64,000 nucleotides of DNA from Desulfobacteraceae bacterium (GTDB taxonomy: Bacteria; Desulfobacterota; Desulfobacteria; Desulfobacterales; Desulfobacteraceae). This document shows, in pieces, positions 1 to 12,253 of the stretch. A program made the translations under genes and the position numbers. Position 1 is the stretch's first letter. Every line of letters starts with the position of its first letter. The notes beneath the pieces are model-generated. The model was not told where the DNA came from. It saw nothing but the letters and a program-made list of their open reading frames with translations, and made no database searches. Location: NCBI GenBank assembly GCA_016744295.1, contig JADGEQ010000001.1:1-64000 (forward strand). The letters are read 5' to 3'.

Positions 1-21
1 CAGGATCAAACTCTCCAGTTA
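1..21 (-). rRNA. 16S rRNA, 5' end only (continues beyond window start)
   Basis: Reverse complement reads ...TAACTGGAGAGTTTGATCCTG, the conserved 5' end of bacterial 16S rRNA. Confidence 0.9.
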
Positions 22-137
22 TAATCCTTTGATACTTCTTTTAGGTCCTAAGACCCGCTCATTTTCTTTTCTCACTGACCAATTTTCAAAGATCAAACTT
101 TTTGTTTCGGGTTGTTTCTGACCCCCAAAACCAGGCC

Positions 138-166
138 AATATACATGTGCCGCCTGGTCTTGTCAA
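138..166 (-). promoter_or_regulatory. Predicted sigma-70 promoter of the rRNA operon
   Basis: Minus strand TTGACA (166-161), 17-nt spacer, TATATT (143-138), upstream of the 16S leader. Confidence 0.8.
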
Positions 167-179
167 ACCTTTTTTTATA

Positions 180-1466
180 TTAATCGAAAATAATTTTGTG
201 ATACTTCTTTTTACCGGCTCTCAACAGGAGCTCACCCCCTGCAATATCAGCAGACAAAACAATTTGATCAAACCCAACAATCCGTTCACCATTGATATAT
301 GCCCCCCCCTGCTTCACCAGGCGCCGGGCATCGGACTTGGAATTACACAACTTGGTTTCGGTCAGCAAATCAATCACCAGAACCTTGCCCACCACCTCTT
401 CCCTATTATATAGAGAGGAAGGAACCGATTGTTCACTGGCAGGTGCGTGGACTCCCCTAGGAATAGTGGCGCCGGGCAATAAAGCATCCGGCACTTCAAT
501 ACCGCCAAACAAAGAAGCCGTTGCTTTTAATGACGCCAATGCTTCCTGTTCTCCATGGGCAATCTTGGTTGCTTCATAGGCAAGGATTGTCTTTGCCTTG
601 TTCAAATCTGCCCCTTCAAGGGATTTCACCGCCTCAATCTCATCCATGGATAAAAAGGTAAACAAGGCAAGAAACCTTACCACATCCGCATCATCGCAGT
701 TTACCCAGAACTGATAATACTCATAGGGAGAAAACCGTTCAGGATCTAGCCAGACGGCCCCTTTATGGGTTTTTCCCATTTTGATCCCACTGGCCGTGGT
801 GATCAGAGGAAAGGTAATACCAAAGGCCTGTTTACCAAGGGTCCTTCTGACAAGGTCAATTCCTGCCACAATATTACCCCATTGATCAGAGCCCCCCATT
901 TGCAAAAAGCAATCATGACTTTTGGCAAGCTTCATAAAGTCATAGGCTTGTAGAAGCATGTAGTTAAATTCAATAAAAGTCAGACCATCATCCGATTCCA
1001 TCCTAGCTTTATAACTTTCCGCTTTAATCATCCGATTTACGGAAAAATACCGCCCAATATCCCGTAAAAACGGTATATACTCAAGGGAGGTCAGCCATTT
1101 TGCATTATCCACCAGCAGGGCCTTATCATTGGAAAAATCCAGAAATCGTTCCAATTGTCTTTGTATACCTGCCTTGTTTTCATCAAGAAGTTCCTGGGTG
1201 AGAATCTTACGCAATTCCGTCTTACCAGATGGATCGCCAATCAAACCGGTTCCGCCGCCAACCAGGGCGATGGGCCTGTGCCCATTTCTTTGCATATGAG
1301 CCAGGGCCATGATACAGACCAGCCCCCCCACATGGAGACTGGAAGCTGTGGGATCAAATCCTATGTAACAGGTTGCCCTGTTGTTATTTAGATAGTCCTC
1401 CAACTCTTCTGTATGGGTAACAGCATCAATAAAACCACGTTCCTTTAGTACCGATAAAACACTCAT
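180..1466 (-). CDS. tyrS: Tyrosyl-tRNA synthetase
   Basis: 428 aa; YIGFDPTASSLHVGG, KMGKT motif, C-terminal S4 domain. Confidence 0.97.
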   Translation of the reverse strand: MSVLSVLKERGFIDAVTHTEELEDYLNNNRATCYIGFDPTASSLHVGGLVCIMALAHMQRNGHRPIALVGGGTGLIGDPSGKTELRKILTQELLDENKAGIQRQLERFLDFSNDKALLVDNAKWLTSLEYIPFLRDIGRYFSVNRMIKAESYKARMESDDGLTFIEFNYMLLQAYDFMKLAKSHDCFLQMGGSDQWGNIVAGIDLVRRTLGKQAFGITFPLITTASGIKMGKTHKGAVWLDPERFSPYEYYQFWVNCDDADVVRFLALFTFLSMDEIEAVKSLEGADLNKAKTILAYEATKIAHGEQEALASLKATASLFGGIEVPDALLPGATIPRGVHAPASEQSVPSSLYNREEVVGKVLVIDLLTETKLCNSKSDARRLVKQGGAYINGERIVGFDQIVLSADIAGGELLLRAGKKKYHKIIFD

Positions 1467-1481
1467 GCGTATTTACAACCT

Positions 1482-3047
1482 TTATTTTTTTGTATATTCG
1501 ACTGCGCGGGTTTCCCGAATAACCACTACTTTTACCTGGCCGGGAAAGGTCAGGTTTTCTTCTATCTGTCGGGCAATATCCCTGGAGAGAAGTACCGCAC
1601 TCTCATCTGTTATTTTTTCACTCTCGGTAATTACCCGAATCTCACGCCCGGCCTGGATGGCATAGGTATTGACAACCCCTTGAAAGGAATTGGCTATATT
1701 TTCCAGATCCTCAAGACGCTTGACATAATTTTCCAGACTCTCTTTTCTGGCGCCTGGCCGAGCCCCTGAAAGGGCATCGGCAGCCTGAATAATATAGTCA
1801 TAAACCGTCTCTGGCATCCTATCTTCGTGGTGGGCGCCAATGGCATTAACAACCGCTTCTGTCTCTCCGTATTTTTTTGCAAGATTGGCACCGATAACGG
1901 CATGGGCCCCATCCACCTCATGATCAACGGCCTTACCAATATCATGCAAAAGGCCCATTCGCTTGGCAAGCTTTATGTTCAAGCCAAGTTCTGCTGCAAT
2001 GGTCCCGGACAGAAAAGCTACTTCAATTGAATGCTGAAGCACATTCTGGGCATAGGATGTCCGAAATTTTAATTTTCCCAGAACCTTTATTAATTCAGGA
2101 TCTATTCCATGAACGCCCAGATCAAAGGCAGCCTGTTCTCCTGCCTCTTTGGTGGCAAGGTCAACCTCTTCGGTTGCCCGGGCAACCACATCCTCAATTC
2201 TGGCCGGATGAATTCTGCCGTCGGAAATCAATTTTTCAATGGCAATCCTTGCCACTTCCCTGCGTATGGGATTGAATCCAGACAAAATAACCGCCTCAGG
2301 CGTATCATCAATGATAAGATCAATTCCTGTGGCAGCTTCCAAGGCCCTGATATTCCTTCCTTCACGACCGATAATTCTGCCCTTCATCTCATCTCCGGGC
2401 AAATGCACAACAGAAACAGTTCTTTCAGCCACATAATCACCGGCATACCGCTGGATGGCCGTGGAGATAATTTTTTTGGCTTCTTTGTCTGCCTGTTCCC
2501 TGGCTTCACTGGTGATTTTTTTGATTAATTTGGCGCCTTCGTGCTTGGCCTCTTCTTCCATGGCTTTCAGAAGAAGATCCTTGGCTTCATCCAGTGTCAG
2601 ACCAGATACTTTTTCAAGTTCTTTTTTGGTTTCTTCAAGAAGAAGCGTATACTGATTCTCTTTTATTTCGGCCGACTCAAGCGCCCTTCCAATTTTGATT
2701 TCTTTCCTGGAAAGTTCCTGCTCCCGCTTTGAAGACTGATCTTCAAGCCTATCAAGCTTTTCACTCTTTTTTGCAAGACGCCTTTCTTCTTTTTTCAATT
2801 CAGACCGGGTTTCTTCAGTGCCCGCATCGAAATCGCTCTTCATCTCCAGAAGCCTTGATTTTGCCTCAAGCTTGGCTTCTTTTAAAAGACTTTCTGATTT
2901 TTTCCTTGCACCGTCTACAATCTGCCTCTGTTCTTCTTCAATATTAAGATTTTCCTGGTTTACCTTTTTTTTGACCACAAAAAAGGCAATAACCCCCAAT
3001 CCCAGCAAAAAAACAATCGTTGATGATAGTATCATCACAGTGTCCAT
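1482..3047 (-). CDS. rny: Ribonuclease Y
   Basis: 521 aa; N-terminal TM, coiled coil, KH (GRIIGREGRNIRALE), HD (LLHDIGKAVDHE). Confidence 0.97.
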   Translation of the reverse strand: MDTVMILSSTIVFLLGLGVIAFFVVKKKVNQENLNIEEEQRQIVDGARKKSESLLKEAKLEAKSRLLEMKSDFDAGTEETRSELKKEERRLAKKSEKLDRLEDQSSKREQELSRKEIKIGRALESAEIKENQYTLLLEETKKELEKVSGLTLDEAKDLLLKAMEEEAKHEGAKLIKKITSEAREQADKEAKKIISTAIQRYAGDYVAERTVSVVHLPGDEMKGRIIGREGRNIRALEAATGIDLIIDDTPEAVILSGFNPIRREVARIAIEKLISDGRIHPARIEDVVARATEEVDLATKEAGEQAAFDLGVHGIDPELIKVLGKLKFRTSYAQNVLQHSIEVAFLSGTIAAELGLNIKLAKRMGLLHDIGKAVDHEVDGAHAVIGANLAKKYGETEAVVNAIGAHHEDRMPETVYDYIIQAADALSGARPGARKESLENYVKRLEDLENIANSFQGVVNTYAIQAGREIRVITESEKITDESAVLLSRDIARQIEENLTFPGQVKVVVIRETRAVEYTKK

Positions 3048-3180
3048 TAAATAATTCTCCTAAAATGCTGTTAACATCAGCAACATTGATATTGCTTACC
3101 ATCACTAAAACATGGCTAAAATATGGCGTAAAATGGAATAGGATAATTATCCGGGGAAGGTTAAGAAAAAGAATATTCTA

Positions 3181-3383
3181 TGAAACAATGGCCCCCACAA
3201 ATTGCCGTGTTGCTTTTTAAGACTTTGAACCATTGGTTCAAAAGGTGGGTGTCCAATAATACCTTTAGGCTTTTCCTTGCATTTAGGAACCTAGCGCACC
3301 AGCATCAGTGTGAACTCCCTTTTTACTAAGCGTTAGGACAAAGACTGTCATACAATCACGCACATTGCAGGGGCATTGTTCAT
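3181..3383 (-). ncRNA. ssrS: 6S RNA
   Basis: Minus strand has a closing stem TGAACAATGCCCC...GGGGGCCATTGTTTCA and the 3' segment CACCCACCTTTTGAACCAATGGTTCAAAGTCTTAAAAAGCAACACGGCA, which resembles the E. coli 6S segment CACAUUCACCUUGAACCAAGGGUUCAAGGGUUACAGCCUGCGGCGGCA; lies immediately downstream of zapA as in many bacteria. Confidence 0.87.
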
Positions 3384-3400
3384 ATTAACTAAAAATAGTT

Positions 3401-3694
3401 TTATTCAATCCCTTTATCAATTTTGGCTATCAAAGACGAAATTCGATCTTCAACGTTTCTTTCCAGTTCAGAATGTTGCTGCTTCAGCTCATAAAAATCT
3501 TTTGACAGGTTCATGGCTGCAAGAAGCAAGATGGCAATTTGGTTCCTACCCGTACTTTTATTCTGGAACAAAGCCTCTGCTTCTTGAATATAATCTTTTA
3601 AATATTGTGCAACCTTATCCGGATCCTTGACCTGTCCATCCGGCTTAAATCTGAATTCTTCCCCAAAAAGATCAATTTTAACAATTTCATCCAA
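3401..3694 (-). CDS. zapA: Cell division protein ZapA
   Basis: 97 aa, ZapA-like IDLFGEEFRFK...VAQYLKDYIQEAE...IAILLLAAMNLSKDFYEL. Confidence 0.85.
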   Translation of the reverse strand: MDEIVKIDLFGEEFRFKPDGQVKDPDKVAQYLKDYIQEAEALFQNKSTGRNQIAILLLAAMNLSKDFYELKQQHSELERNVEDRISSLIAKIDKGIE

Positions 3695-3739
3695 TGAAAT
3701 CCCTTTACCGAATCCTTACGGTTCTTAGCTTGATTGATA

Positions 3740-3994
3740 TCAAGAAGTCAACTCATCGGAAAAACTATCCAATTTGCTCAAAAGGCCGTCAATCTTTGAT
3801 TGAATAAAAACCTCCTGTTCAGAGTTTAATTCTGCTGTTGCAGTTTTCTTAGCCAAATCGACTTCCAACTCTTTAATTTTAGAACTCAATTCCAAATTCT
3901 CAACCTGGAGAGTCTGGCAAAGTTCTATTAAAAAATCGACCTTAATATCAATATCATCAAACTTGTTTATAATAATTTCATTATCCAATTTCAT
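3740..3994 (-). CDS. Small coiled-coil protein (ZapB-like)
   Basis: 84 aa, coiled coil, directly upstream of zapA. Confidence 0.5.
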   Translation of the reverse strand: MKLDNEIIINKFDDIDIKVDFLIELCQTLQVENLELSSKIKELEVDLAKKTATAELNSEQEVFIQSKIDGLLSKLDSFSDELTS

Positions 3995-4048
3995 AGTCTC
4001 GTAAAGTGTTCAATTAGCCCTCAGTATAGTTCGAAATATTTGAGAAAG

Positions 4049-4855
4049 TCAAGGTAATTCATTTTGAAAATGATGAATCAAAGATTCAGCATTTTCAAGG
4101 TCATCCAGGGTATTCACACCGATAACCTGCCTAGGATCCGCCATGATGCGGACGCTGATTTTTTCTCCTTTGGATCGGGCGATTTCAACCATATCCGTCA
4201 AATAAATTTCAGCCTGACTATTATCCGGACGAATCAGGTCAATGGCCTGTTCTATAAAGCCTCTGTCAAAACAATAAATACCGGTATTAATAGTAGTTAT
4301 CTGTTTTTCCAATAAAGTTGCATCGGAATCCTCCCGGATAGCCACCATCTCCCCTGAATCCAGCACTATTCTGCCGTATCCTTCGGGATTCTCCATATCA
4401 ACGGCAAGAACCGTCAATTTGGCCTGGGTGGACCTGTGGGTTGTCACCAACTCCACCAGGGTTTTTTGCCTGATCAAGGGCACGTCCCCACAAAGCACCA
4501 ACACATTCTTTATCCCGGGAGTAAGAAAGGGCAACGCTTGCTTGACCGCATCACCGGTTCCAAGCAATTGTTTTTGAGTCACAAAATTAACTGAAAAATA
4601 CGGCCCTACCTCGTCTTTGACAAGTTGGGCCCCATGCCCCACAACCAGATAGATATTGTCTGGTGTAAGCTTTTCGGCACAGGCCAGAACATGTAAAACC
4701 ATACTTTTACCGGCTATTTTGTGAAGCACCTTGGGAATATTTGACCTCATTCTGGTTCCCTTGCCTGCAGCCAGAATAACAATTGCCAGGTCATCCATCC
4801 CATCACAACCCATTATCGCTTCCATGGATTGGGATTCCCTATGTTTGGTATTCAT
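4049..4855 (-). CDS. NTP transferase / N-terminal domain of GlmU (UDP-GlcNAc pyrophosphorylase)
   Basis: LAIVILAAGKGTRMRSNIPKVLHKIAGKSM; 268 aa, no LbH acetyltransferase domain. Confidence 0.85.
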   Translation of the reverse strand: MNTKHRESQSMEAIMGCDGMDDLAIVILAAGKGTRMRSNIPKVLHKIAGKSMVLHVLACAEKLTPDNIYLVVGHGAQLVKDEVGPYFSVNFVTQKQLLGTGDAVKQALPFLTPGIKNVLVLCGDVPLIRQKTLVELVTTHRSTQAKLTVLAVDMENPEGYGRIVLDSGEMVAIREDSDATLLEKQITTINTGIYCFDRGFIEQAIDLIRPDNSQAEIYLTDMVEIARSKGEKISVRIMADPRQVIGVNTLDDLENAESLIHHFQNELP

Positions 4856-4877
4856 AATTTTGATTTATCCTGTATCT

Positions 4878-4924
4878 AAAAAAAGGGGGATGCTTCTCCC
4901 ATAGAAAAGCATCCCCCCTTTTTG
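4878..4924 (-). terminator. Rho-independent terminator after atpC
   Basis: AAAAAAGGGGGATGCTTCTCCCATAGAAAAGCATCCCCCCTTTTT hairpin with A/T tails. Confidence 0.85.
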
Positions 4925-5002
4925 TCTTTAATCTGGCGTCATCATCTGCCATGGTGATTAACGGCAAATCATTAGCAAATTACGATCTTAAAAATCACAT
5001 TA

Positions 5003-5410
5003 TTACTTCATACCTGCAACTTTAATTCGATCTATCGCCCTTCTTAAAGCAGCTTCAGCTCTCACAAGATCAAGATCGGAAGCTTTGGCGGACAGGCGCT
5101 GTTCAGCCCGTTCCTTTGCTTTTTGGGCCCTTGCGACATCTATATTTTTCCGCCGTTCGGCAGATTCAGCCAGGATGGTTACCTTATTGGGAAGCACTTC
5201 TGCAAAGCCGCCGTTGATAAAAAGAAGTCGTTCTTTTCCATTGGCTTCTTTATACCGGAGCGTACCCATTTTCAAGGATGTCAGGAATGTGGTGTGCCCT
5301 TTGAGCGCACCGAATTCACCCTCTGACCCTGGCGCCACAACAATCTCAACCTCTTCGCTGACAATTGCCTTTTGTGGTGTAACTACTTCAAGAAATAGTT
5401 TTTCGGCCAT
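5003..5410 (-). CDS. atpC: ATP synthase epsilon subunit
   Basis: 135 aa, AtpC-like, operon position. Confidence 0.95.
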   Translation of the reverse strand: MAEKLFLEVVTPQKAIVSEEVEIVVAPGSEGEFGALKGHTTFLTSLKMGTLRYKEANGKERLLFINGGFAEVLPNKVTILAESAERRKNIDVARAQKAKERAEQRLSAKASDLDLVRAEAALRRAIDRIKVAGMK

Positions 5411-5424
5411 GTTATCCCTCCAGC

Positions 5425-6876
<1,452 letters not shown>

Positions 6877-7776
6877 CTATCCCTTAAGTGCCTCTGCACC
6901 ACCAACAATATCCATAAGATCGGAGGTAATACCCGCCTGCCTTGTTTTGTTGAATATCGTCTGGAGTTCGTTCACCATATCTTCACATGCCTTGGTTGCA
7001 TTTTCCATGGCTCTCATTCGAGCCGCATGTTCGCTGGTGGACGTCTGGAGCAGCGCATCATATATCTGAATAAAAATATTCTTTGGCAGCATTTCACCCA
7101 AAAGGGCATCGGAAGAAGGCTCGCAAATATGCTCGGGAAGGAACTCTCCCTCTTCTGCAGCCACTTCTTCTGCCTCTCCCACCACATCCGCAAGGGAAGG
7201 GATGGGAAGCACCTGTTTCAAGGTGGGGATCTGTTTTGCCATGTTTTCAAACTGGGAATAAATCAGATATACTTCATCAACAGCTCCGTCAAGGAAACTG
7301 TCTATCATTTTTTGACCCGAGGTGGATGCGACCGAAAAATCGATATTTCCGCCAACCACACCCAAATATTCAGCCTCAATGGGGCTAGGGCTTTTCTTTG
7401 CCCAGTCTCGTCCTCTTTTACCAAAACAGATAATAGAGACATCCTTGCCTGCAAGCTCGGATTCGATTAATTTTTCAGCTTTAGCAATCAAACTATTGTT
7501 AAAACCGCCACAAAGCCCTCTGTCAGATGTACAGAGAATCAGGGCCACCTTTTTGACTTCTTCACGGGGAACCAGTAAAGGGCTTGCATCTTCACCGGAT
7601 TTACCGGCAATGCTTCCCAAGACTTCAGCAAATTTGGAAGCATAGGGTTCAAACGCCTCCATTCTCAGCTGGGACCCGCGCAATCTTGAAGTGGCGACCA
7701 TCTTCATGGCAGAGGTAATCTGTCTAGTCTTTTTTACACTGACTATTTTCGATTGTACTTCTTTTAAAGTTGCCAT
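6877..7776 (-). CDS. atpG: ATP synthase gamma subunit
   Basis: 299 aa, KKTRQITSAMKMVA...; SDRGLCGGFN. Confidence 0.97.
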   Translation of the reverse strand: MATLKEVQSKIVSVKKTRQITSAMKMVATSRLRGSQLRMEAFEPYASKFAEVLGSIAGKSGEDASPLLVPREEVKKVALILCTSDRGLCGGFNNSLIAKAEKLIESELAGKDVSIICFGKRGRDWAKKSPSPIEAEYLGVVGGNIDFSVASTSGQKMIDSFLDGAVDEVYLIYSQFENMAKQIPTLKQVLPIPSLADVVGEAEEVAAEEGEFLPEHICEPSSDALLGEMLPKNIFIQIYDALLQTSTSEHAARMRAMENATKACEDMVNELQTIFNKTRQAGITSDLMDIVGGAEALKG

Positions 7777-7837
7777 ATGATCTCACCTTTACGCCTAATT
7801 TTAATGAAAATTTTCACCATAAAATCCAAAATCTACC

Positions 7838-9352
7838 CTAGATGGTATCCTTGAATTCTTCGTCATAGGCTTCAAGGCATTTTTTCAATTTGCCTTCAAT
7901 TTCTGCGGTAATCTCTTGCTTTTCTTTCAAGCCAGAGAAAACTTCAGGGAACTGATTTTCAACAAAGGAGTAAAGACCTTCCTCATATTTCGCAACCGCC
8001 TCTCGTGGGTACTTATCAATATAGCCCTTGGTTCCGGCGTAAAGCGCTGTTACCATTTTTTCCATGGAAAGGGGTTTAAACTGGGGTTGTTTCAAGAGTT
8101 CAACCAGGCGCTCACCACGGGTCAGCTGTTTTTGAGTCGCAGCATCAAGGTCAGACCCAAATGCGGCAAAGGCTTCCAACTCACGAAACTGAGCCAGATC
8201 AAGCCGCAGGGTACCTGCCACTTGTTTCATGGCTTTTACCTGGGCTGCCCCACCAACTCTTGATACGGAAAGTCCAACATCAATGGCAGGTCTGATACCC
8301 GCGAAGAAAAGATCCTTGTCCAGAAAGATCTGACCATCGGTGATGGAGATAACGTTTGTGGGGATAAAGGCGGACACATCCCCTTCCTGGGTTTCAATGA
8401 TGGGAAGGGCTGTCATGGAACCAGCACCTTTATCATCGGAAAGTTTTGCAGATCTTTCAAGCAACCGGGAATGGTTGTAAAAAATGTCACCAGGGAAGGC
8501 TTCACGTCCAGGCGGACGTCTGAGCAGTAATGATACCTGACGATAAGCAACAGCCTGTTTTGAAAGATCATCGTAAATAATCAGAGAATGCTCACCCTTA
8601 TCTCTGAAATACTCGGCCATGGCGCAGCCGGCATAGGGAGCCAGATACTGCATGGCAGCAGACTCGGAAGCAGATGCCACAACAACGGTTGTGTATTCCA
8701 AGGCACCATGCTCTTCGAGGGCGGCAACCACCTGGGCAACGGTTGATTTTTTCTGACCGCAGGCAACATAGATACATTTGATGCCGCTTTCTTTCTGAGC
8801 AATAATGGCATCAACGGCAACGGCTGTTTTACCAATCTGACGGTCACCAATGATGAGCTCACGCTGACCACGGCCTACAGGCGTCATCCCATCAACAGCC
8901 TTGGAGCCAGTGTAACAAGGTTCGTGAACACCTTTCCTCTCAATAACACCAGGGGCAATCAATTCCATATTCATGTATATATCTGAATTGATCGGACCTT
9001 TGCCATCCACAGGCTCACCTGTTGTAGTTACAACACGCCCCAGAAGGGCTTCACCAACGGGAACAGATGCAATGCGATCAGTTCTTTTTACCACATCACC
9101 CTCTTTGATGACCTTATCATCGCCCAGGATGGCAACACCAACATTGTCTGACTCAAGGTTCAAGGCAAGACCCAAAATTCCACCAGGGAATTCAACCAGT
9201 TCCATTGCTTTAACTTTTTCCAAACCATATACGCGGGCAATACCATCACCCGCAGAGAGGACAACACCAGTTTCGCTCAAATCAACTTCTGCATCAAAGC
9301 CCTTGATCTGATCTTTTATTATTTGGCTTATTTCTTCCGCTTTAATTTCCAT
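7838..9352 (-). CDS. atpA: ATP synthase alpha subunit
   Basis: 504 aa, GDRQIGKTA. Confidence 0.99.
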   Translation of the reverse strand: MEIKAEEISQIIKDQIKGFDAEVDLSETGVVLSAGDGIARVYGLEKVKAMELVEFPGGILGLALNLESDNVGVAILGDDKVIKEGDVVKRTDRIASVPVGEALLGRVVTTTGEPVDGKGPINSDIYMNMELIAPGVIERKGVHEPCYTGSKAVDGMTPVGRGQRELIIGDRQIGKTAVAVDAIIAQKESGIKCIYVACGQKKSTVAQVVAALEEHGALEYTTVVVASASESAAMQYLAPYAGCAMAEYFRDKGEHSLIIYDDLSKQAVAYRQVSLLLRRPPGREAFPGDIFYNHSRLLERSAKLSDDKGAGSMTALPIIETQEGDVSAFIPTNVISITDGQIFLDKDLFFAGIRPAIDVGLSVSRVGGAAQVKAMKQVAGTLRLDLAQFRELEAFAAFGSDLDAATQKQLTRGERLVELLKQPQFKPLSMEKMVTALYAGTKGYIDKYPREAVAKYEEGLYSFVENQFPEVFSGLKEKQEITAEIEGKLKKCLEAYDEEFKDTI

Positions 9353-9903
9353 TAGACACTCTCACCTTTTTTTAATGTTTCCCGCATATTAATCAGCTGA
9401 GTTTTCACACTGCCGTCCAGAACAAGATCACCAATTTTTGTTACCACACCGCCGATAAGGCTTGGATCCTGTTCAACATTCAGAACAATTGTTTTTCCCG
9501 CTTTCTTAGACAAGGCTTCTTTAATTTTCTCTATGGCTTCCGAGGAAAGTTCTGTTGCCGAGATAACACTGGCTTTAACAACCCCTTTGAGTTCATCGGC
9601 CAGATCCTTGTAATAGGAAGCAATTTCCCGCAAAAAACCGATTCTGCCCTTGTCAAACAAAAGCACCAGAAAAGATTTCATAATGGCAGACAACTCTGTT
9701 GCTGCCAAAACCGCCTGAAGTATTTTTTTCCGGTCATTTTTATTGTACAAAGGATTGATCAATGCGAGTTCAAACCCGTCCTGTGTGTCAAAAAGCCCTA
9801 CCACAGCGCCCAACTCTTCATTGTATTGCTCTGCCTGGCCATCTTCCTGACCGATGAGAATCAATGCCTTAGCATAACGCCTTGAAACTGCTAAATTTTT
9901 CAT
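9352..9903 (-). CDS. atpH: ATP synthase delta subunit
   Basis: 183 aa, AtpH-like, operon position. Confidence 0.93.
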   Translation of the reverse strand: MKNLAVSRRYAKALILIGQEDGQAEQYNEELGAVVGLFDTQDGFELALINPLYNKNDRKKILQAVLAATELSAIMKSFLVLLFDKGRIGFLREIASYYKDLADELKGVVKASVISATELSSEAIEKIKEALSKKAGKTIVLNVEQDPSLIGGVVTKIGDLVLDGSVKTQLINMRETLKKGESV

Positions 9904-10511
9904 TATGCCACCACCTTTTTCAAATATTGGTCAACCAGATTATCCTGGTCATCAGATGAGATGGATTCTTTAATGACGGCCTCTGCCTGTTCCATTGCCA
10001 ATTCAACAATTTCCTGTTTAAGAGCTGCCTTGGCTGCTTTGAATTCCTGTTCAATGGCGCGTTTGGCCATATCTTCCAGCTTGCCTGCCTGGGCGGCAGC
10101 TTCTGCAAGAATTCTTACCTTGGCTTCTTCACCTTGCTTGATATAATCTGCAACAATCTGTTTGGATTCCTGGTCAAGATTTTTAAACTTGGCTTGATAT
10201 TCGGCAAGCATCTTTTCAGCAGCTGCTTGTTTCTGCTCCAGGCCGCTCAACTCATCTGCAATCTCTTGTTTGCGGGATGAAAAAAACTGGACAACCGGTT
10301 TTTTGGCAATAAAAAAACCGGCTATTGCAAGAATACCGAAGTTTAAGACTTTCCAGGTATCGATTTCAAGCCAGTTGTTATGGACGACACCACCAGCTGC
10401 AGAAGCCCATGCAACAGAGCCAATACCTGCCACACAAACCGTCACAACACCTGCAACTTTAAGGTGTTTTTTTCCTAATCTACCTAATTTCAATTTAGTT
10501 CCCATTAACAA
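9903..10511 (-). CDS. atpF: ATP synthase b subunit
   Basis: 202 aa, TM plus long charged helix. Confidence 0.9.
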   Translation of the reverse strand: MLMGTKLKLGRLGKKHLKVAGVVTVCVAGIGSVAWASAAGGVVHNNWLEIDTWKVLNFGILAIAGFFIAKKPVVQFFSSRKQEIADELSGLEQKQAAAEKMLAEYQAKFKNLDQESKQIVADYIKQGEEAKVRILAEAAAQAGKLEDMAKRAIEQEFKAAKAALKQEIVELAMEQAEAVIKESISSDDQDNLVDQYLKKVVA

Positions 10512-10936
10512 GCCCTCCCTAGGATCTTTTCGCCGATGGCTTTGGCATACGCCTCAACCTCGCCCTGTAGAGCTTTCCGGGCCTGCTCAGTTTCAGATGC
10601 TACCTGCTCTTTAATCTGAGCAAGATTTGCCTGAGCTTTCTTGTTAATCTGGTCGATTATTTCCGTCTCTTCTTTTGATGCTGCTTCAACAAAAACCTCT
10701 TTTTCCTTCAGGCCTTTGGATCTGGCTTCTTTCAAACCGTTCTTGTAGGAATCCTTCTGGGAATCAAGATCAGCAGACGCTTGTTCAACGCCATTTTCAA
10801 GGCCTTCAACCTTTGCTTTTCTTTCCAGAAGAACTTTACGGATCGGTTTATAGAGTACCAAATTGAGCATAAAAAGCAGAACAAGGAAATTGATCATCTG
10901 ATATAGCAATGATATATCAGGAATCACAGTTATCAT
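10505..10936 (-). CDS. ATP synthase b' subunit
   Basis: 143 aa, TM plus coiled coil; second b-type subunit. Confidence 0.88.
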   Translation of the reverse strand: MITVIPDISLLYQMINFLVLLFMLNLVLYKPIRKVLLERKAKVEGLENGVEQASADLDSQKDSYKNGLKEARSKGLKEKEVFVEAASKEETEIIDQINKKAQANLAQIKEQVASETEQARKALQGEVEAYAKAIGEKILGRAC

Positions 10937-11124
10937 AAAGTTCCCTCCGCCAGTTAATAATTATAAAAAAATCAACTACTTATACCTACTGACTGTTCCT
11001 TTCCAAAAACAGCCTAAATTCCGTTTAAATCGAGACTTGAGTACCATCCAGCCAAGGATTTGTCAACATTGAATAATAAATTATTTGTCTCCTTTCTTGG
11101 GTGTTTTTTAATGATATTTTTTGA

Positions 11125-12234
11125 TCAGGTGGTTGTAAATTTTCGCATACTGATATTGAGAAGAATCCCAAACCCAACCATATTGGTTACCACAGATGAC
11201 CCACCATATGAAACAAGAGGCAAGGGAACCCCCACCACCGGCATCAACCCCATGACCATGCCAATATTAATAAAAATCTGCCAAAAAATCATGGTGGTAA
11301 TGCCAAAGGCGAGGATCGAGCCGAACATATTGCGACAGCTGTAGGCAATATTCAGTCCCCAAAACAAGAGAATAAAATAAAGGATCAATAGCACCCCGCA
11401 CCCGGCAAGCCCCCACTCCTCTGCAAGCACCGAAAGAATAAAATCAGTGTGCTGCTCGGGCAAAAAGGACAATGCATTCTGGGTTCCCTTTAAAAAACCT
11501 TTTCCGGTTAGCATACCTGATCCAATGGCAATCTTGGACTGGATAATATGGTAACCGGCGCCCAGAGGGTCCCGCTCAGGGTCTAAAAATGTCAGTATTC
11601 TATTTTTCTGATATGCTTTAAGCCCCACAAACCATACCAGGGGTACAATGGAAAGGCCGACGCCGGCCAGGGTAAAAAACACTTTTTTTTCGACCTTCAC
11701 AAACAAAGTAATGGACCCGGCAATCAACAACAATAGAAGTCCCGTCCCAAGATCTGGCTGATTAACAATTAAACCAAAAGGAATAAGACACAAAATTGCC
11801 GGTTTAATAAGGTTTCGAAATCCCAACCCATCCATGGAGACTGAGTCGGAATAAACCGAGGCCAGACTGACAATCAGGGCAATCTTCATCAACTCCGAGG
11901 GCTGCATTCGGATAAACCCAATTACCAGCCAACGACGGGAACCACCCCCCAGCTGACCAAACATATAAATTGCAACCAGCAGTCCCACACAAATTGCGTA
12001 AATCAACAAATTTAATTTATCCAATTCCCTGAAATCGATCACCACGGACCCCATCATGATGCAAAATCCGGTTGCCATCCAGATGCCCTGTTTTTTAAAA
12101 AGAGGATGAAGATCTGTCCCATCATAACCTGCCGTGACCGCACTGTACAAAATGACCAGACCGACTGAACAAATCGACAGGATAACAACCAGGAATCCCC
12201 AGTCAAAATTTTCAATCAGCCGTCTGTCAAACAT
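11125..12234 (-). CDS. rodA: Rod shape-determining protein RodA (SEDS)
   Basis: 369 aa, GRLGGGSRRWL-like and LPLVSYGGSS motifs. Confidence 0.95.
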   Translation of the reverse strand: MFDRRLIENFDWGFLVVILSICSVGLVILYSAVTAGYDGTDLHPLFKKQGIWMATGFCIMMGSVVIDFRELDKLNLLIYAICVGLLVAIYMFGQLGGGSRRWLVIGFIRMQPSELMKIALIVSLASVYSDSVSMDGLGFRNLIKPAILCLIPFGLIVNQPDLGTGLLLLLIAGSITLFVKVEKKVFFTLAGVGLSIVPLVWFVGLKAYQKNRILTFLDPERDPLGAGYHIIQSKIAIGSGMLTGKGFLKGTQNALSFLPEQHTDFILSVLAEEWGLAGCGVLLILYFILLFWGLNIAYSCRNMFGSILAFGITTMIFWQIFINIGMVMGLMPVVGVPLPLVSYGGSSVVTNMVGFGILLNISMRKFTTT

Positions 12235-12253
12235 GGTTCACTCCTGTCATAAT

